The notes beneath the pieces were generated by a model. That model searched no databases and was not told the origin of the DNA. It saw nothing but the letters and a program-made list of their open reading frames with translations. From contig DEKO01000115.1 in NCBI GenBank assembly GCA_002353885.1, forward strand, positions 1 through 7,775: 7,775 nucleotides of DNA, written 5' to 3'. This DNA comes from Porphyromonadaceae bacterium UBA2720. Its GTDB lineage: Bacteria > Bacteroidota > Bacteroidia > Bacteroidales > Muribaculaceae. Within the stretch, counting starts at the first letter, position 1. Every line of letters begins with the position of its first letter. A program made the position numbers and the translations under genes. This document shows positions 1 to 5,359 of the stretch, in pieces.

Positions 1-1
1 A

Positions 2-75
2 AAGTGCCTCGCAGAGGAACTTTTTCGCACAAACTGCTAGTATTTAGCTGGTTGAAGTTCCTCTACGAGGCACTT
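2..75. repeat. Long inverted repeat, 21-bp arms, 32-nt loop
   Basis: Arms at 2-22 and 55-75 are complementary at 20 of 21 positions. Each arm is also a small imperfect palindrome: CCTC and GAGG flank a 3-nt centre, and AAGT and ACTT lie at the ends. The element could therefore fold as one long hairpin or as two small ones. The left arm runs into a T stretch (21-25), so on the plus strand the first small hairpin could end transcription arriving from outside the window. No transposase or gene lies next to it. It may equally be a dispersed palindromic repeat. Confidence 0.7.
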
Positions 76-167
76 GGCTGCTCGAGTCTCAGGACCAAGC
101 TGCGTGCATCTTCGATGCATAGGGGTGTAAGAGGAGGTTTTTCTGAATCGGTGAATAGATACTCTTA
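73..167. other. Hairpin-rich non-coding stretch, possible structured RNA or remnant
   Basis: No convincing gene lies between 76 and 286. Three short stems can be drawn on the plus strand: CTTGG (73-77) with CCAAG (95-99), TGCATC (105-110) with GATGCA (114-119) around a TTC loop, and TAAGAG (128-133) with CTCTTA (162-167). They directly follow the inverted repeat at 2-75. I recognise no named RNA family. The rest, to 286, holds only a T/A-rich run (267-273) after the radA stop. Confidence 0.3.
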
Positions 168-286
168 AAACGGCCCACATATGTTGCAAACGCGAATTGC
201 CACAAATGATCATGAATCTTAATGACCATCCTAGAAAATGAGATGACAATTCATGATAAGTCGTGTAAAAAAACGGCGTGAGGTTG

Positions 287-1672
287 TTACCCGAACAGGA
301 AGCGAAATGCCTCCTCGACCTTGCTCACCTCGACCAAGCGGATGCTGAAGCTATCGCGCTTCACGCCCTTGAGATTGTGCTTGGGGATGACGATGGTGTC
401 AAATCCCAATTTCTGTGCCTCGCCGATGCGCTGCTCGATGCGCGTCACCTGCCGGATCTCGCCCGACAGCCCCACCTCGCCGCTGAAGCACACCTGACGA
501 TCGATGGTCATGTCGACATTGCTCGACAGGATGGCACAGATGATGGGCAGGTCCATCGCGGGGTCGGCGACCTTAATGCCGCCGGCGATGTTGAGGAACA
601 CGTCCTTTTGTGCCAACTTGAATCCTACGCGCTTTTCCAGCACAGCCAGCAGCATGTTCATACGCCGCTGGTCGAAGCCCGTCACCGAGCGTTGTGCTGT
701 GCCATAGGCCGCTGTGCTCACCAGTGCTTGCACCTCGATGAGGAAAGGACGCGTGCCGTCGATGGTCACCCCGATAGTGGTGCCCGACAATGGCTCGTCG
801 CTCTGCGACAGCAGCATCTCGCTGGGGTTAGTCACCTCGCGCAGACCGTCCTCCTTCATCTCATAGATGCCAATCTCGCTCGTGTTGCCAAAGCGGTTTT
901 TGATTGATCGCAAGATGCGGTACATGTAGTTGCGGTCGCCCTCGAACTGCAGCACTGCATCCACGATGTGCTCCAGCACCTTGGGCCCTGCAATCGAGCC
1001 CTCCTTGTTGATGTGTCCGATGAGGATGACGGGTGTGTTGGTTTCCTTGGCATAGCGCTGAAAGGCCGCTGCGCACTCACGCACCTGGCTCACCGTGCCC
1101 GCTGCGCTCTCCAGTTCGTCGCTGGCGATGGTCTGTATCGAGTCGACAATGATCAGGTCAGGCCGGTCGGCGCGGATGCTGGCGAAGATGTTCTCCAGCG
1201 AGGTCTCGCACAGCAGGTAGCACTCACAGTCCATCTGGCTGCCCGCAATGCGGTCGGCCCGCATGCGCAGTTGTTGCGGACTTTCCTCGCCGCTGACATA
1301 CAGCACGCGCCGCGAGCGGATGCGCAACACATTTTGCAGCACCAGCGTACTCTTGCCGATGCCAGGCTCGCCGCCGATGAGCACAATGCTGCCCGGCACC
1401 AGACCGCCGCCCAGCACACGGTTCAGCTCACCGCTGGGCAACTTGATGCGAGGCATCTCTTCGGCCTTGATTTGCGAGATTTTTACAGGCCGTGCCGCCT
1501 CGCGCCCCGCTGGGTCGGCACCATACTTGGCGCTGCGTTGGCTCTTCGGTGCCACAGGCTCCTCGATATAGGTGTTCCACTCACCGCATGCCGGGCAGCG
1601 ACCCACCCACTTGGGTGACTCAGCCCCACAATTCTTGCAGTAGAACACCGTCTTGTTGTTCGTCTTTGCCAT
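287..1672 (-). CDS. radA: DNA repair protein RadA
   Basis: RadA is a cytoplasmic RecA-like ATPase that promotes branch migration of recombination intermediates and helps repair stalled or broken forks. The 461-residue product has the full family layout. The N-terminal zinc finger has Cys12, Cys15, Cys26 and Cys29 (CKNC and CPAC). The Walker A loop GGEPGIGKST is at about 100-109, Walker B LIIVDS at about 173-178, and the RadA signature KNRFG at about 258-262. A C-terminal Lon-protease-like domain runs from about residue 320. Length matches typical RadA (about 460). The ATG at 1672 was chosen because it gives MAKTNNKTVFYCKNCG, the usual RadA N-terminus; the frame stays open to 1726, but those 18 extra residues are not RadA-like and would include the promoter. 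The gene is transcribed divergently from the lipoprotein hydrolase. Nothing is broken or unusual in it. Confidence 0.97.
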   Translation of the reverse strand: MAKTNNKTVFYCKNCGAESPKWVGRCPACGEWNTYIEEPVAPKSQRSAKYGADPAGREAARPVKISQIKAEEMPRIKLPSGELNRVLGGGLVPGSIVLIGGEPGIGKSTLVLQNVLRIRSRRVLYVSGEESPQQLRMRADRIAGSQMDCECYLLCETSLENIFASIRADRPDLIIVDSIQTIASDELESAAGTVSQVRECAAAFQRYAKETNTPVILIGHINKEGSIAGPKVLEHIVDAVLQFEGDRNYMYRILRSIKNRFGNTSEIGIYEMKEDGLREVTNPSEMLLSQSDEPLSGTTIGVTIDGTRPFLIEVQALVSTAAYGTAQRSVTGFDQRRMNMLLAVLEKRVGFKLAQKDVFLNIAGGIKVADPAMDLPIICAILSSNVDMTIDRQVCFSGEVGLSGEIRQVTRIEQRIGEAQKLGFDTIVIPKHNLKGVKRDSFSIRLVEVSKVEEAFRFLFG

Positions 1673-1687
1673 AATCGTTCTTTCCGG

Positions 1688-1695
1688 CAAAGTTA
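1688..1695 (-). promoter_or_regulatory. Bacteroidetes-type -7 element for radA
   Basis: On the minus strand this reads TAACTTTG, a perfect match to the Bacteroidetes -7 consensus TAnnTTTG. It ends 15 bases before the radA ATG, so the leader would be only about 8-10 nt. I see no clear TTTG -33 element at the expected distance. The assignment rests on the motif and its position. Confidence 0.6.
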
Positions 1696-1724
1696 CAAAA
1701 AATAAAACACTGAACACACTGAAC

Positions 1725-1751
1725 ACACAGAATTTTTATATTATTCTGTGT
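1725..1751. repeat. Inverted repeat ACACAGAAT/ATTCTGTGT in the divergent spacer
   Basis: Nine-base perfect arms (1725-1733 and 1743-1751) surround a 9-nt A+T-rich loop. The right arm continues into ATTCCGTGTATTC, which is closely related, in inverse orientation, to the CACACGGAATACACAGAA stretch in the two spacer repeats near 3888 and 4604. It therefore seems to belong to a dispersed intergenic repeat family. It lies upstream of the radA -7 element, so a regulatory role cannot be excluded. The remainder of 1752-1890 shows nothing recognisable. Confidence 0.5.
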
Positions 1752-1890
1752 CATTCCGTGTATTCAATGTGCGACATTTCTCTGCCAGGCGGTCGCGAGC
1801 ACTGCGTGGTTGTGCATTGAGAAAGGAAGGGAATCGAGTGGGGTTCACTGATTTTTATGTTCTTATGTTCTTATATCTCAAAAAAACATG

Positions 1891-1898
1891 TAACTTTG
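1891..1898 (+). promoter_or_regulatory. Bacteroidetes-type -7 element for the alpha/beta hydrolase
   Basis: TAACTTTG is a perfect TAnnTTTG match, ending 30 bases before the ATG at 1929. Transcription would begin near 1905, giving a leader of about 25 nt. A TTTG -33 element is not evident; only TTC-type bases and the tandem ATGTTCTT around 1858-1872 lie there. Confidence 0.6.
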
Positions 1899-1928
1899 TG
1901 GCCGAAAACCAAACAAACCTGACCCCAG

Positions 1929-3017
1929 ATGAAGAAAATCGCAATGATGCTTGCGCTCGCCACAATGGTTCTGGCGGGCTGCACGACCGACAACCAAACC
2001 AACCCTAATGATAATGATATGCAACAACTAGAACTGACCCAAGAGTGGGACAAGACATTCGCACTGAGCGACAAAGTATCGCACCAGAAGGTGACCTTCC
2101 ACAACCGCTATGGCATCACCCTGGCGGCCGACCTCTACATGCCCAAGGGCGCACAGGGCAAGCTGGCGGCCATCGCCGTAAGCGGCCCGTTTGGCGCAGT
2201 GAAGGAGCAGAGCAGCGGCCTCTATGCCCAGCACATGGCTGAACTGGGCTTCATCGCGTTGGCCTTTGACCCGTCGTTCACCGGCGAGAGCGGTGGTGAG
2301 CCGCGCCGCATGGCCTCGCCCGATATCAACACCGAGGACTTCCTGGCCGCAGTCGACTACCTGTCGTGCCGCGACGATGTGGATGCCCAGCGCATCGGCA
2401 TCATCGGCATCTGTGGCTTTGGAGGCATGGCAGTGAATGCCGCCGCGCTCGACCCGCGCATCAAGGCCACAGTGGCGATGACGATGTATGACATGAGCAA
2501 GGTCAACGTCGAGGGCTACTTCAAGAGCGAGGACACGCCCGCCCAGCGCATGGACAAGCGCCGCGCCCTTGCCGCCCAGCGCACCGAGGACTACAAGGCC
2601 GGCACCTATAAGCGTGCCGGAGGTGTCGTCGACCCGCTGCCCGACGACGCGCCCTGGTTTGTCAAGGACTATCACGCCTACTACAAGACCAAGCGTGGCT
2701 ACCATGAGCGCAGCGGCAACTCGACCGACGGCTGGAACGTCATCGGGTGCCAGTCGTTCATGAATCAGCCACTGCTCTGCTGGGCTGGCGAGATTGAGAG
2801 CCCTGTGCTGCTCATCCATGGCGAGAAGGCGCACTCACGCTACTTCAGCGAGTATGCCTTCGAGCGGATGACCGGTGTGCACGTCGAGGGCCAGAGCAAG
2901 GTCGTGGGCAACAAGGAGCTGCTCATCATCCCCGGCGCGACCCATGTCGACCTCTATGACGACGTGGCCGGAGTAATCCCCTACGCCCGCCTGGCCGAGT
3001 TCTTCGGCAAGATGTAA
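1929..3017 (+). CDS. Alpha/beta-hydrolase-fold lipoprotein (YcjY/dienelactone-hydrolase-like)
   Basis: The 362-residue product begins with a lipoprotein signal peptide: MKK, a hydrophobic core, and lipobox LAGC with the acylated Cys at 18. It is therefore expected to be anchored in the cell envelope. The rest fits an alpha/beta hydrolase of the YcjY type. There is an oxyanion-side block SGPFGAVKEQ (about 85-94), FDPSFTGESGGEPR (113-126), a nucleophile-elbow region GIIGICGFGGMAV (157-169), and a late histidine in IIPGATHVDLYD (His339). The elbow is unusual: the place where related proteins, as I recall them, have Ser is Phe164, leaving only Cys162 as a nearby nucleophile. The usual acid position after LLIHG is Ala301. 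The substrate is unknown, and activity may be altered or absent. Tandem stops TAA TAG are followed by a strong hairpin. Fold assignment is secure; enzyme function is not. Confidence 0.88.
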   Translation: MKKIAMMLALATMVLAGCTTDNQTNPNDNDMQQLELTQEWDKTFALSDKVSHQKVTFHNRYGITLAADLYMPKGAQGKLAAIAVSGPFGAVKEQSSGLYAQHMAELGFIALAFDPSFTGESGGEPRRMASPDINTEDFLAAVDYLSCRDDVDAQRIGIIGICGFGGMAVNAAALDPRIKATVAMTMYDMSKVNVEGYFKSEDTPAQRMDKRRALAAQRTEDYKAGTYKRAGGVVDPLPDDAPWFVKDYHAYYKTKRGYHERSGNSTDGWNVIGCQSFMNQPLLCWAGEIESPVLLIHGEKAHSRYFSEYAFERMTGVHVEGQSKVVGNKELLIIPGATHVDLYDDVAGVIPYARLAEFFGKM

Positions 3018-3039
3018 TAGGCTGCCCCACCCCACAAGC

Positions 3040-3083
3040 ATCGCCCCGCTGGCCACCGTTCACGGCTGTCCCAGCGGGGCGAT
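3040..3083 (+). terminator. Strong hairpin after the alpha/beta hydrolase gene
   Basis: Perfect 13-bp G+C-rich arms, ATCGCCCCGCTGG (3040-3052) and CCAGCGGGGCGAT (3071-3083), enclose an 18-nt loop that can itself form CCG/CGG. It starts 22 bases after the stop codon and is followed by TCCTCTT, a poor but T-rich tail. It lies between two convergent genes. The opposite strand has no T-tract, so it most likely serves the plus-strand gene. I see nothing between 3084 and 3180. Confidence 0.75.
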
Positions 3084-3180
3084 TCCTCTTGATCTCATCC
3101 AGATACCAAGTTTCGGTGTCGTGCGTTCGGTTTCAAGGCGTAACTGCACTTCTCCAGTCGATGGCTGTCAGGCCGCATAA

Positions 3181-3798
3181 TTACTGCGCGTCATATCCTA
3201 AGCACTTGTTGCAAATTTTGGTTCTCTTTGTCCAGTTTGGCTTGCCGTGCCCATCCTGCATGATGCATGTTGGATCATCGGCTGGACAATGTGGCATATG
3301 CATAAAGGCGTGGAAGAATTCATGAGTCATTAGTTTCCATAAGTCTTTCTTGTTTTTTAGCCTATAAGTTGACACCACACAATTCTCCTGCCCCAGATAC
3401 GCTTGACCTTGAATGCCGTAGTCTTGATGACCACGTGTCGATGTGGATATGTCGCTACTCGTAACACCTATGATCACATGATGAATCTTGTGATGGTTTT
3501 GCTTTTGAAAATCCAATATCTTAGTGGCACGATATCTTGTTTTGGCCTGATTGAGCAACGTGTTGGGTAATTGTTTGATTGGTAGCAATTTCACATCCTG
3601 AACGCAAATGTAATCCATTGATTCAATACGCTCTTTCAATGTTTTTGACACGTCTTCGGCATACTTCCCGGCTGTTTTGTCATAGGGTTGCAGCAGTATC
3701 GTACAAACCGGTGTTTTGCAGTCAAGATACTCGGTCTTATCGTTACAGCTAACAAGAAGGCCGAAGACTGTAAGTAGGATAAAAGTAAGTTTTTTCAT
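3181..3798 (-). CDS. Archaemetzincin-like zinc metallopeptidase lipoprotein (divergent M54-like)
   Basis: A 205-residue predicted lipoprotein: MKKL start, hydrophobic core, LLVSC lipobox with Cys18. The C-terminal part carries HEFFHAFMHMPHC (His159, Glu160, His163, His170, Cys171), then Cys178 in CIM and a CNKC pair (Cys196, Cys199). This is the layout of archaemetzincins (peptidase family M54): HExxH, a third His followed directly by Cys, CxM, then CxxC binding a second zinc. Two spacings differ from the M54 pattern as I know it: HExxHx6HC instead of HExxHx5HC, and six rather than four residues between the next two cysteines. The metzincin glycine is replaced by Met166. The ATG at 3798 is preferred over a TTG at 3807 because GAAGAAA lies just upstream and the signal peptide is better. 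The gene is clearly more A+T rich than radA or the hydrolase, suggesting transfer. Substrate is unknown. Confidence 0.75.
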   Translation of the reverse strand: MKKLTFILLTVFGLLVSCNDKTEYLDCKTPVCTILLQPYDKTAGKYAEDVSKTLKERIESMDYICVQDVKLLPIKQLPNTLLNQAKTRYRATKILDFQKQNHHKIHHVIIGVTSSDISTSTRGHQDYGIQGQAYLGQENCVVSTYRLKNKKDLWKLMTHEFFHAFMHMPHCPADDPTCIMQDGHGKPNWTKRTKICNKCLGYDAQ

Positions 3799-3839
3799 TT
3801 TCTTCAATGTTACTTTTTACTGTGTAACTCAAGTTTCGC

Positions 3840-3851
3840 AAGTAGCTACTT
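3840..3851. promoter_or_regulatory. Perfect 12-bp palindrome near the metallopeptidase transcription start
   Basis: AAGTAGCTACTT is its own reverse complement. It lies about 10 bases downstream of the proposed -7 element at 3861-3868, where transcription of the metallopeptidase gene would start, and 42 bases before its ATG. That is a suitable place for a repressor site, but no regulator is identified and a 12-bp palindrome can occur by chance. Confidence 0.25.
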
Positions 3852-3860
3852 TTTCTCATG

Positions 3861-3868
3861 CAAATCTA
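3861..3868 (-). promoter_or_regulatory. Candidate -7 element for the metallopeptidase gene
   Basis: On the minus strand this reads TAGATTTG, matching TAnnTTTG, 62 bases upstream of the ATG at 3798. No convincing TTTG -33 element is present. The deletion that created the second copy of this region begins almost exactly here, so the element is absent from the copy at 4584-4765. Confidence 0.4.
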
Positions 3869-4039
3869 GCAGATGCAGATAATATATCACACGGAATACA
3901 CAGAACATTATTATTTTGATCTGTGTGCTAAACCCAGCCTAGCAGTTTCTTAATTCTTAATTGCTCCTTAACTACTCCAGAAACCTGAGCTGTGTAACGA
4001 ACAAAGCCAAGCTATTACGTATAGCAGAAAGTGGGTTAG
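3868..4039. repeat. Spacer repeat, copy A (172 bp)
   Basis: This segment is repeated at 4584-4765 in the same orientation. Differences are three substitutions (near 3906, 4027 and 4033) and one 10-bp insertion in the other copy. It contains CACACGGAATACACAGAA, an ACACAGA/TCTGTGT inverted repeat (3898-3904 with 3920-3926), A+T-rich TTCTTAATTCTTAATTG, and a small hairpin at 4011-4025. It ends at the stop codon of the CHAP-like gene. In copy A the segment runs naturally into the 5' region of the intact metallopeptidase gene. No gene lies inside. Confidence 0.9.
4011..4025 (-). terminator. Small hairpin after the CHAP-like gene, weak terminator candidate
   Basis: GCTAT and ATAGC pair around TACGT. 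On the minus strand it begins 10 bases after the stop codon and is followed by TTGGCTTTGTT. The stem is short and A+T rich, so termination would be weak. The identical hairpin lies at 4737-4751, downstream of the YiiX-like gene. Confidence 0.3.
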
Positions 4040-4473
4040 AGTGTATTTGGCCTGAAGTATTGATAATTTGAGCCTTGATATGCACTGGCGACAATCAGCC
4101 CCCGCTGCTTGAAGTCGCTCACCCACTGGTGGCCGTTGTACATGGCGATGTGGCCAAAGATGTGACCTTTGACCCGCGGAAACACCACGATGTCGCCTTT
4201 CTGCGGCCGATAGCCGTCGCGCTTCATCTCGTCAAATCCCATGTGTGGCAACACATAGGCATAGCCCCATGCAGGCAAGATGAACGCCGGCTGACCTCCG
4301 GCATTGATGGCTCGCTCGACATAGAGGGCGCACATGTTGCGGCTGTGCGTCTCGGCATGCTCATTGACGTACGCCACAGCCTTGTCCACCGAATAGGTGT
4401 GTGGTACAATGAACACATAGCCCAGATACAGCGTGACGGCGACGGCAATGGCTTTACAGATTTTTCTAATCAT
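4036..4473 (-). CDS. CHAP/NlpC-P60-like cysteine hydrolase with N-terminal membrane segment
   Basis: The 145-residue product has one N-terminal hydrophobic stretch (about 8-24), so it is either a membrane-anchored or a secreted protein. The remainder is a compact papain-like domain. SRNMCALYVERAINAGG puts the likely nucleophile at Cys48 at the start of a helix; KGDIVVF is at 92-98; GHIAMYNG places the likely base at His108, and QWVSDF offers Asp120 as a third residue. This arrangement is typical of CHAP and related peptidoglycan amidases or endopeptidases, including phage- and secretion-system-delivered ones. A peptidoglycan substrate is an inference from the fold. It has no partner immunity gene that I can see. 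The coding sequence is bounded on one side by spacer repeat A, which starts at its stop codon, and on the other by a hairpin (4497-4549) and a duplicated scar, as if inserted as a unit. Confidence 0.8.
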   Translation of the reverse strand: MIRKICKAIAVAVTLYLGYVFIVPHTYSVDKAVAYVNEHAETHSRNMCALYVERAINAGGQPAFILPAWGYAYVLPHMGFDEMKRDGYRPQKGDIVVFPRVKGHIFGHIAMYNGHQWVSDFKQRGLIVASAYQGSNYQYFRPNTL

Positions 4474-4496
4474 TTGTTAATAGGTTTTTGTTGTTC

Positions 4497-4549
4497 CTAA
4501 ATTTGACATTCCTTGTCCGATCGCTTGCGATGAACCAGGAACAATTTAG
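4497..4549. repeat. Imperfect 53-bp hairpin at the edge of the duplicated scar
   Basis: CTAAATT (4497-4503) pairs with AATTTAG (4543-4549). Further in, TTCCT (4509-4513) pairs with AGGAA (4537-4541), and ATCGC (4519-4523) with GCGAT (4526-4530) at the tip. Mismatches and a bulge separate the stems. The right arm shares TTTAG with the start of the metallopeptidase fragment at 4545. It lies upstream of the CHAP-like gene, so it could be a transcript structure or the end of an inserted segment. It does not match integron attC core sites. Confidence 0.45.
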
Positions 4550-4585
4550 TCTATAAGTTGACACCACACAATTCTCCTGCCCCAG
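4545..4585 (-). pseudogene. 41-bp remnant of a duplicated metallopeptidase gene
   Basis: This stretch matches 3356-3396, inside the metallopeptidase gene, at 40 of 41 bases; the only difference is at 4550 (T for C at 3361). It corresponds to about residues 135-148 of that protein (around GQENCVVSTYR). It has no start, no zinc site and no continuing frame. At 4584-4585 it joins directly to spacer repeat B through a shared AG, so the 473 bp between 3396 and 3870 of the parent copy are missing. It is clearly a scar and not a functional gene. Confidence 0.85.
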
Positions 4586-4765
4586 CAGATGCAGATAATA
4601 TATCACACGGAATACACAGAATATTATTATTTTGATCTGTGTAAATCTGTGTGCTAAACCCAGCCTAGCAGTTTCTTAATTCTTAATTGCTCCTTAACTA
4701 CTCCAGAAACCTGAGCTGTGTAACGAACAAAGCCAAGCTATTACGTATAGCATAAAGTAGGTTAG
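4584..4765. repeat. Spacer repeat, copy B (182 bp)
   Basis: Near-identical to 3868-4039. It carries a 10-bp insertion that makes ATCTGTGT occur twice in tandem (4635-4642 and 4645-4652), which looks like replication slippage. The copy ends in GTTAG, which includes the stop codon of the YiiX-like gene, just as copy A includes the stop codon of the CHAP-like gene. Sequence similarity stops abruptly there. The other end is fused to the metallopeptidase remnant. Confidence 0.9.
4737..4751 (-). terminator. Small hairpin after the YiiX-like gene, weak terminator candidate
   Basis: Same GCTAT/ATAGC stem as at 4011-4025, carried in spacer copy B. On the minus strand it starts 10 bases after the YiiX-like stop codon and is followed by TTGGCTTTGTT. 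Confidence 0.3.
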
Positions 4766-5319
4766 CGCAGCTGCTTAGAGTCGAACAGGTCGACAGGTGC
4801 AACGGCAAGCTGGTCACGGCTGATGCCCCGGCGCCGCATGGTCTTGTCCATCCCCACCAGGTGATAGTCGCTGATGGGCCTTGGCTCGCACAGTTTCACA
4901 CCCAGCTGCTTGAGATAGATGTCATAGACCAGCTCCGAGCAGTACCACTTGCCGTTGTCAAACTTGAACGCCAGGTCGTAGGGCTTGCCCAGATACTGGC
5001 TGTAGCGGATCTTCACCGGCTTGTCGGTGTAGCGTTTCATCGAGGTGATGCCGCCCTTGCCGCGCCGCTTCCATTGCTCCCAGGGCGTGAGCTTGACTAC
5101 CGACGAGGCCTCGAGCACATAGGGCTCGCCTTTCTTCATCACGATGACGCCGCAGTGTGTCCATTGGCTGCCGGTTGCTGCCGCTATCAGGGGCGATTGT
5201 TTCGACTTTGAGATTTGAAACACCACATCCCCCTCTTTCAACTCACTGTGATTGCCCGACTGCGAGTAGAGCCAGCCGAAGGCAATCAACATCAACAAAA
5301 TTGCAATTGCTTTCTTCAT
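4762..5319 (-). CDS. YiiX/YebB-like permuted papain-fold cysteine hydrolase, exported
   Basis: The 185-residue product starts MKKAIAILLMLIAFGW, a signal peptide or membrane anchor, so it acts outside the cytoplasm. The domain has the circularly permuted order of the YiiX family (NlpC/P60 superfamily, peptidase C92-like). GDVVFQ is at about 31-36, the histidine in SQWTHCGVIV is His55, a conserved acid in VLEAS is Glu70, then GKPYDLAF, and finally the nucleophile in WYCSELVYDIY (Cys127). All catalytic residues are present. Substrate is unknown; amide, thioester or lipid-linked substrates have been proposed for relatives. The ATG at 5319 is preferred because AGAAGATTAAAG precedes it; an in-frame ATG at 5352, only 7 bases after the upstream gene's stop, would add 11 residues. 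Either way it is close enough to the transglutaminase-like gene to be co-transcribed. Its stop codon lies within spacer repeat B. Confidence 0.85.
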   Translation of the reverse strand: MKKAIAILLMLIAFGWLYSQSGNHSELKEGDVVFQISKSKQSPLIAAATGSQWTHCGVIVMKKGEPYVLEASSVVKLTPWEQWKRRGKGGITSMKRYTDKPVKIRYSQYLGKPYDLAFKFDNGKWYCSELVYDIYLKQLGVKLCEPRPISDYHLVGMDKTMRRRGISRDQLAVAPVDLFDSKQLR

Positions 5320-5359
5320 CTTTAATCTTCTGGAATCCGTTATTTTAATCATTCAGCGT

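Noticed and set aside
37..249. 70-residue minus-strand open frame at the left edge
   Set aside because: It overlaps the inverted repeat and hairpins, has no upstream signals and resembles no protein I know; treated as non-coding.
278..907. 209-residue plus-strand open frame opposite radA
   Set aside because: It lies wholly within the well-supported radA gene, has a composition typical of an antisense frame in G+C-rich DNA (many His, Leu, Asp and Ala) and shows no domain.
2028..2834. 268-residue minus-strand open frame opposite the alpha/beta hydrolase
   Set aside because: The sense frame has a lipobox and family motifs; this frame has neither a signal nor a domain.
4497..4549. Hairpin considered as an integron attC site
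   Set aside because: The RYYYAAC/GTTRRRY core pair is not present at the ends, no integrase is nearby, and the hairpin lies at the 5' side of the gene, not the 3' side.
3868..4765. Two copies of a repeat with a gene between, considered as a composite transposon or CRISPR
   Set aside because: No transposase and no terminal inverted repeats bound the unit, and two 172-182 bp copies separated by 544 bp are not CRISPR repeats.
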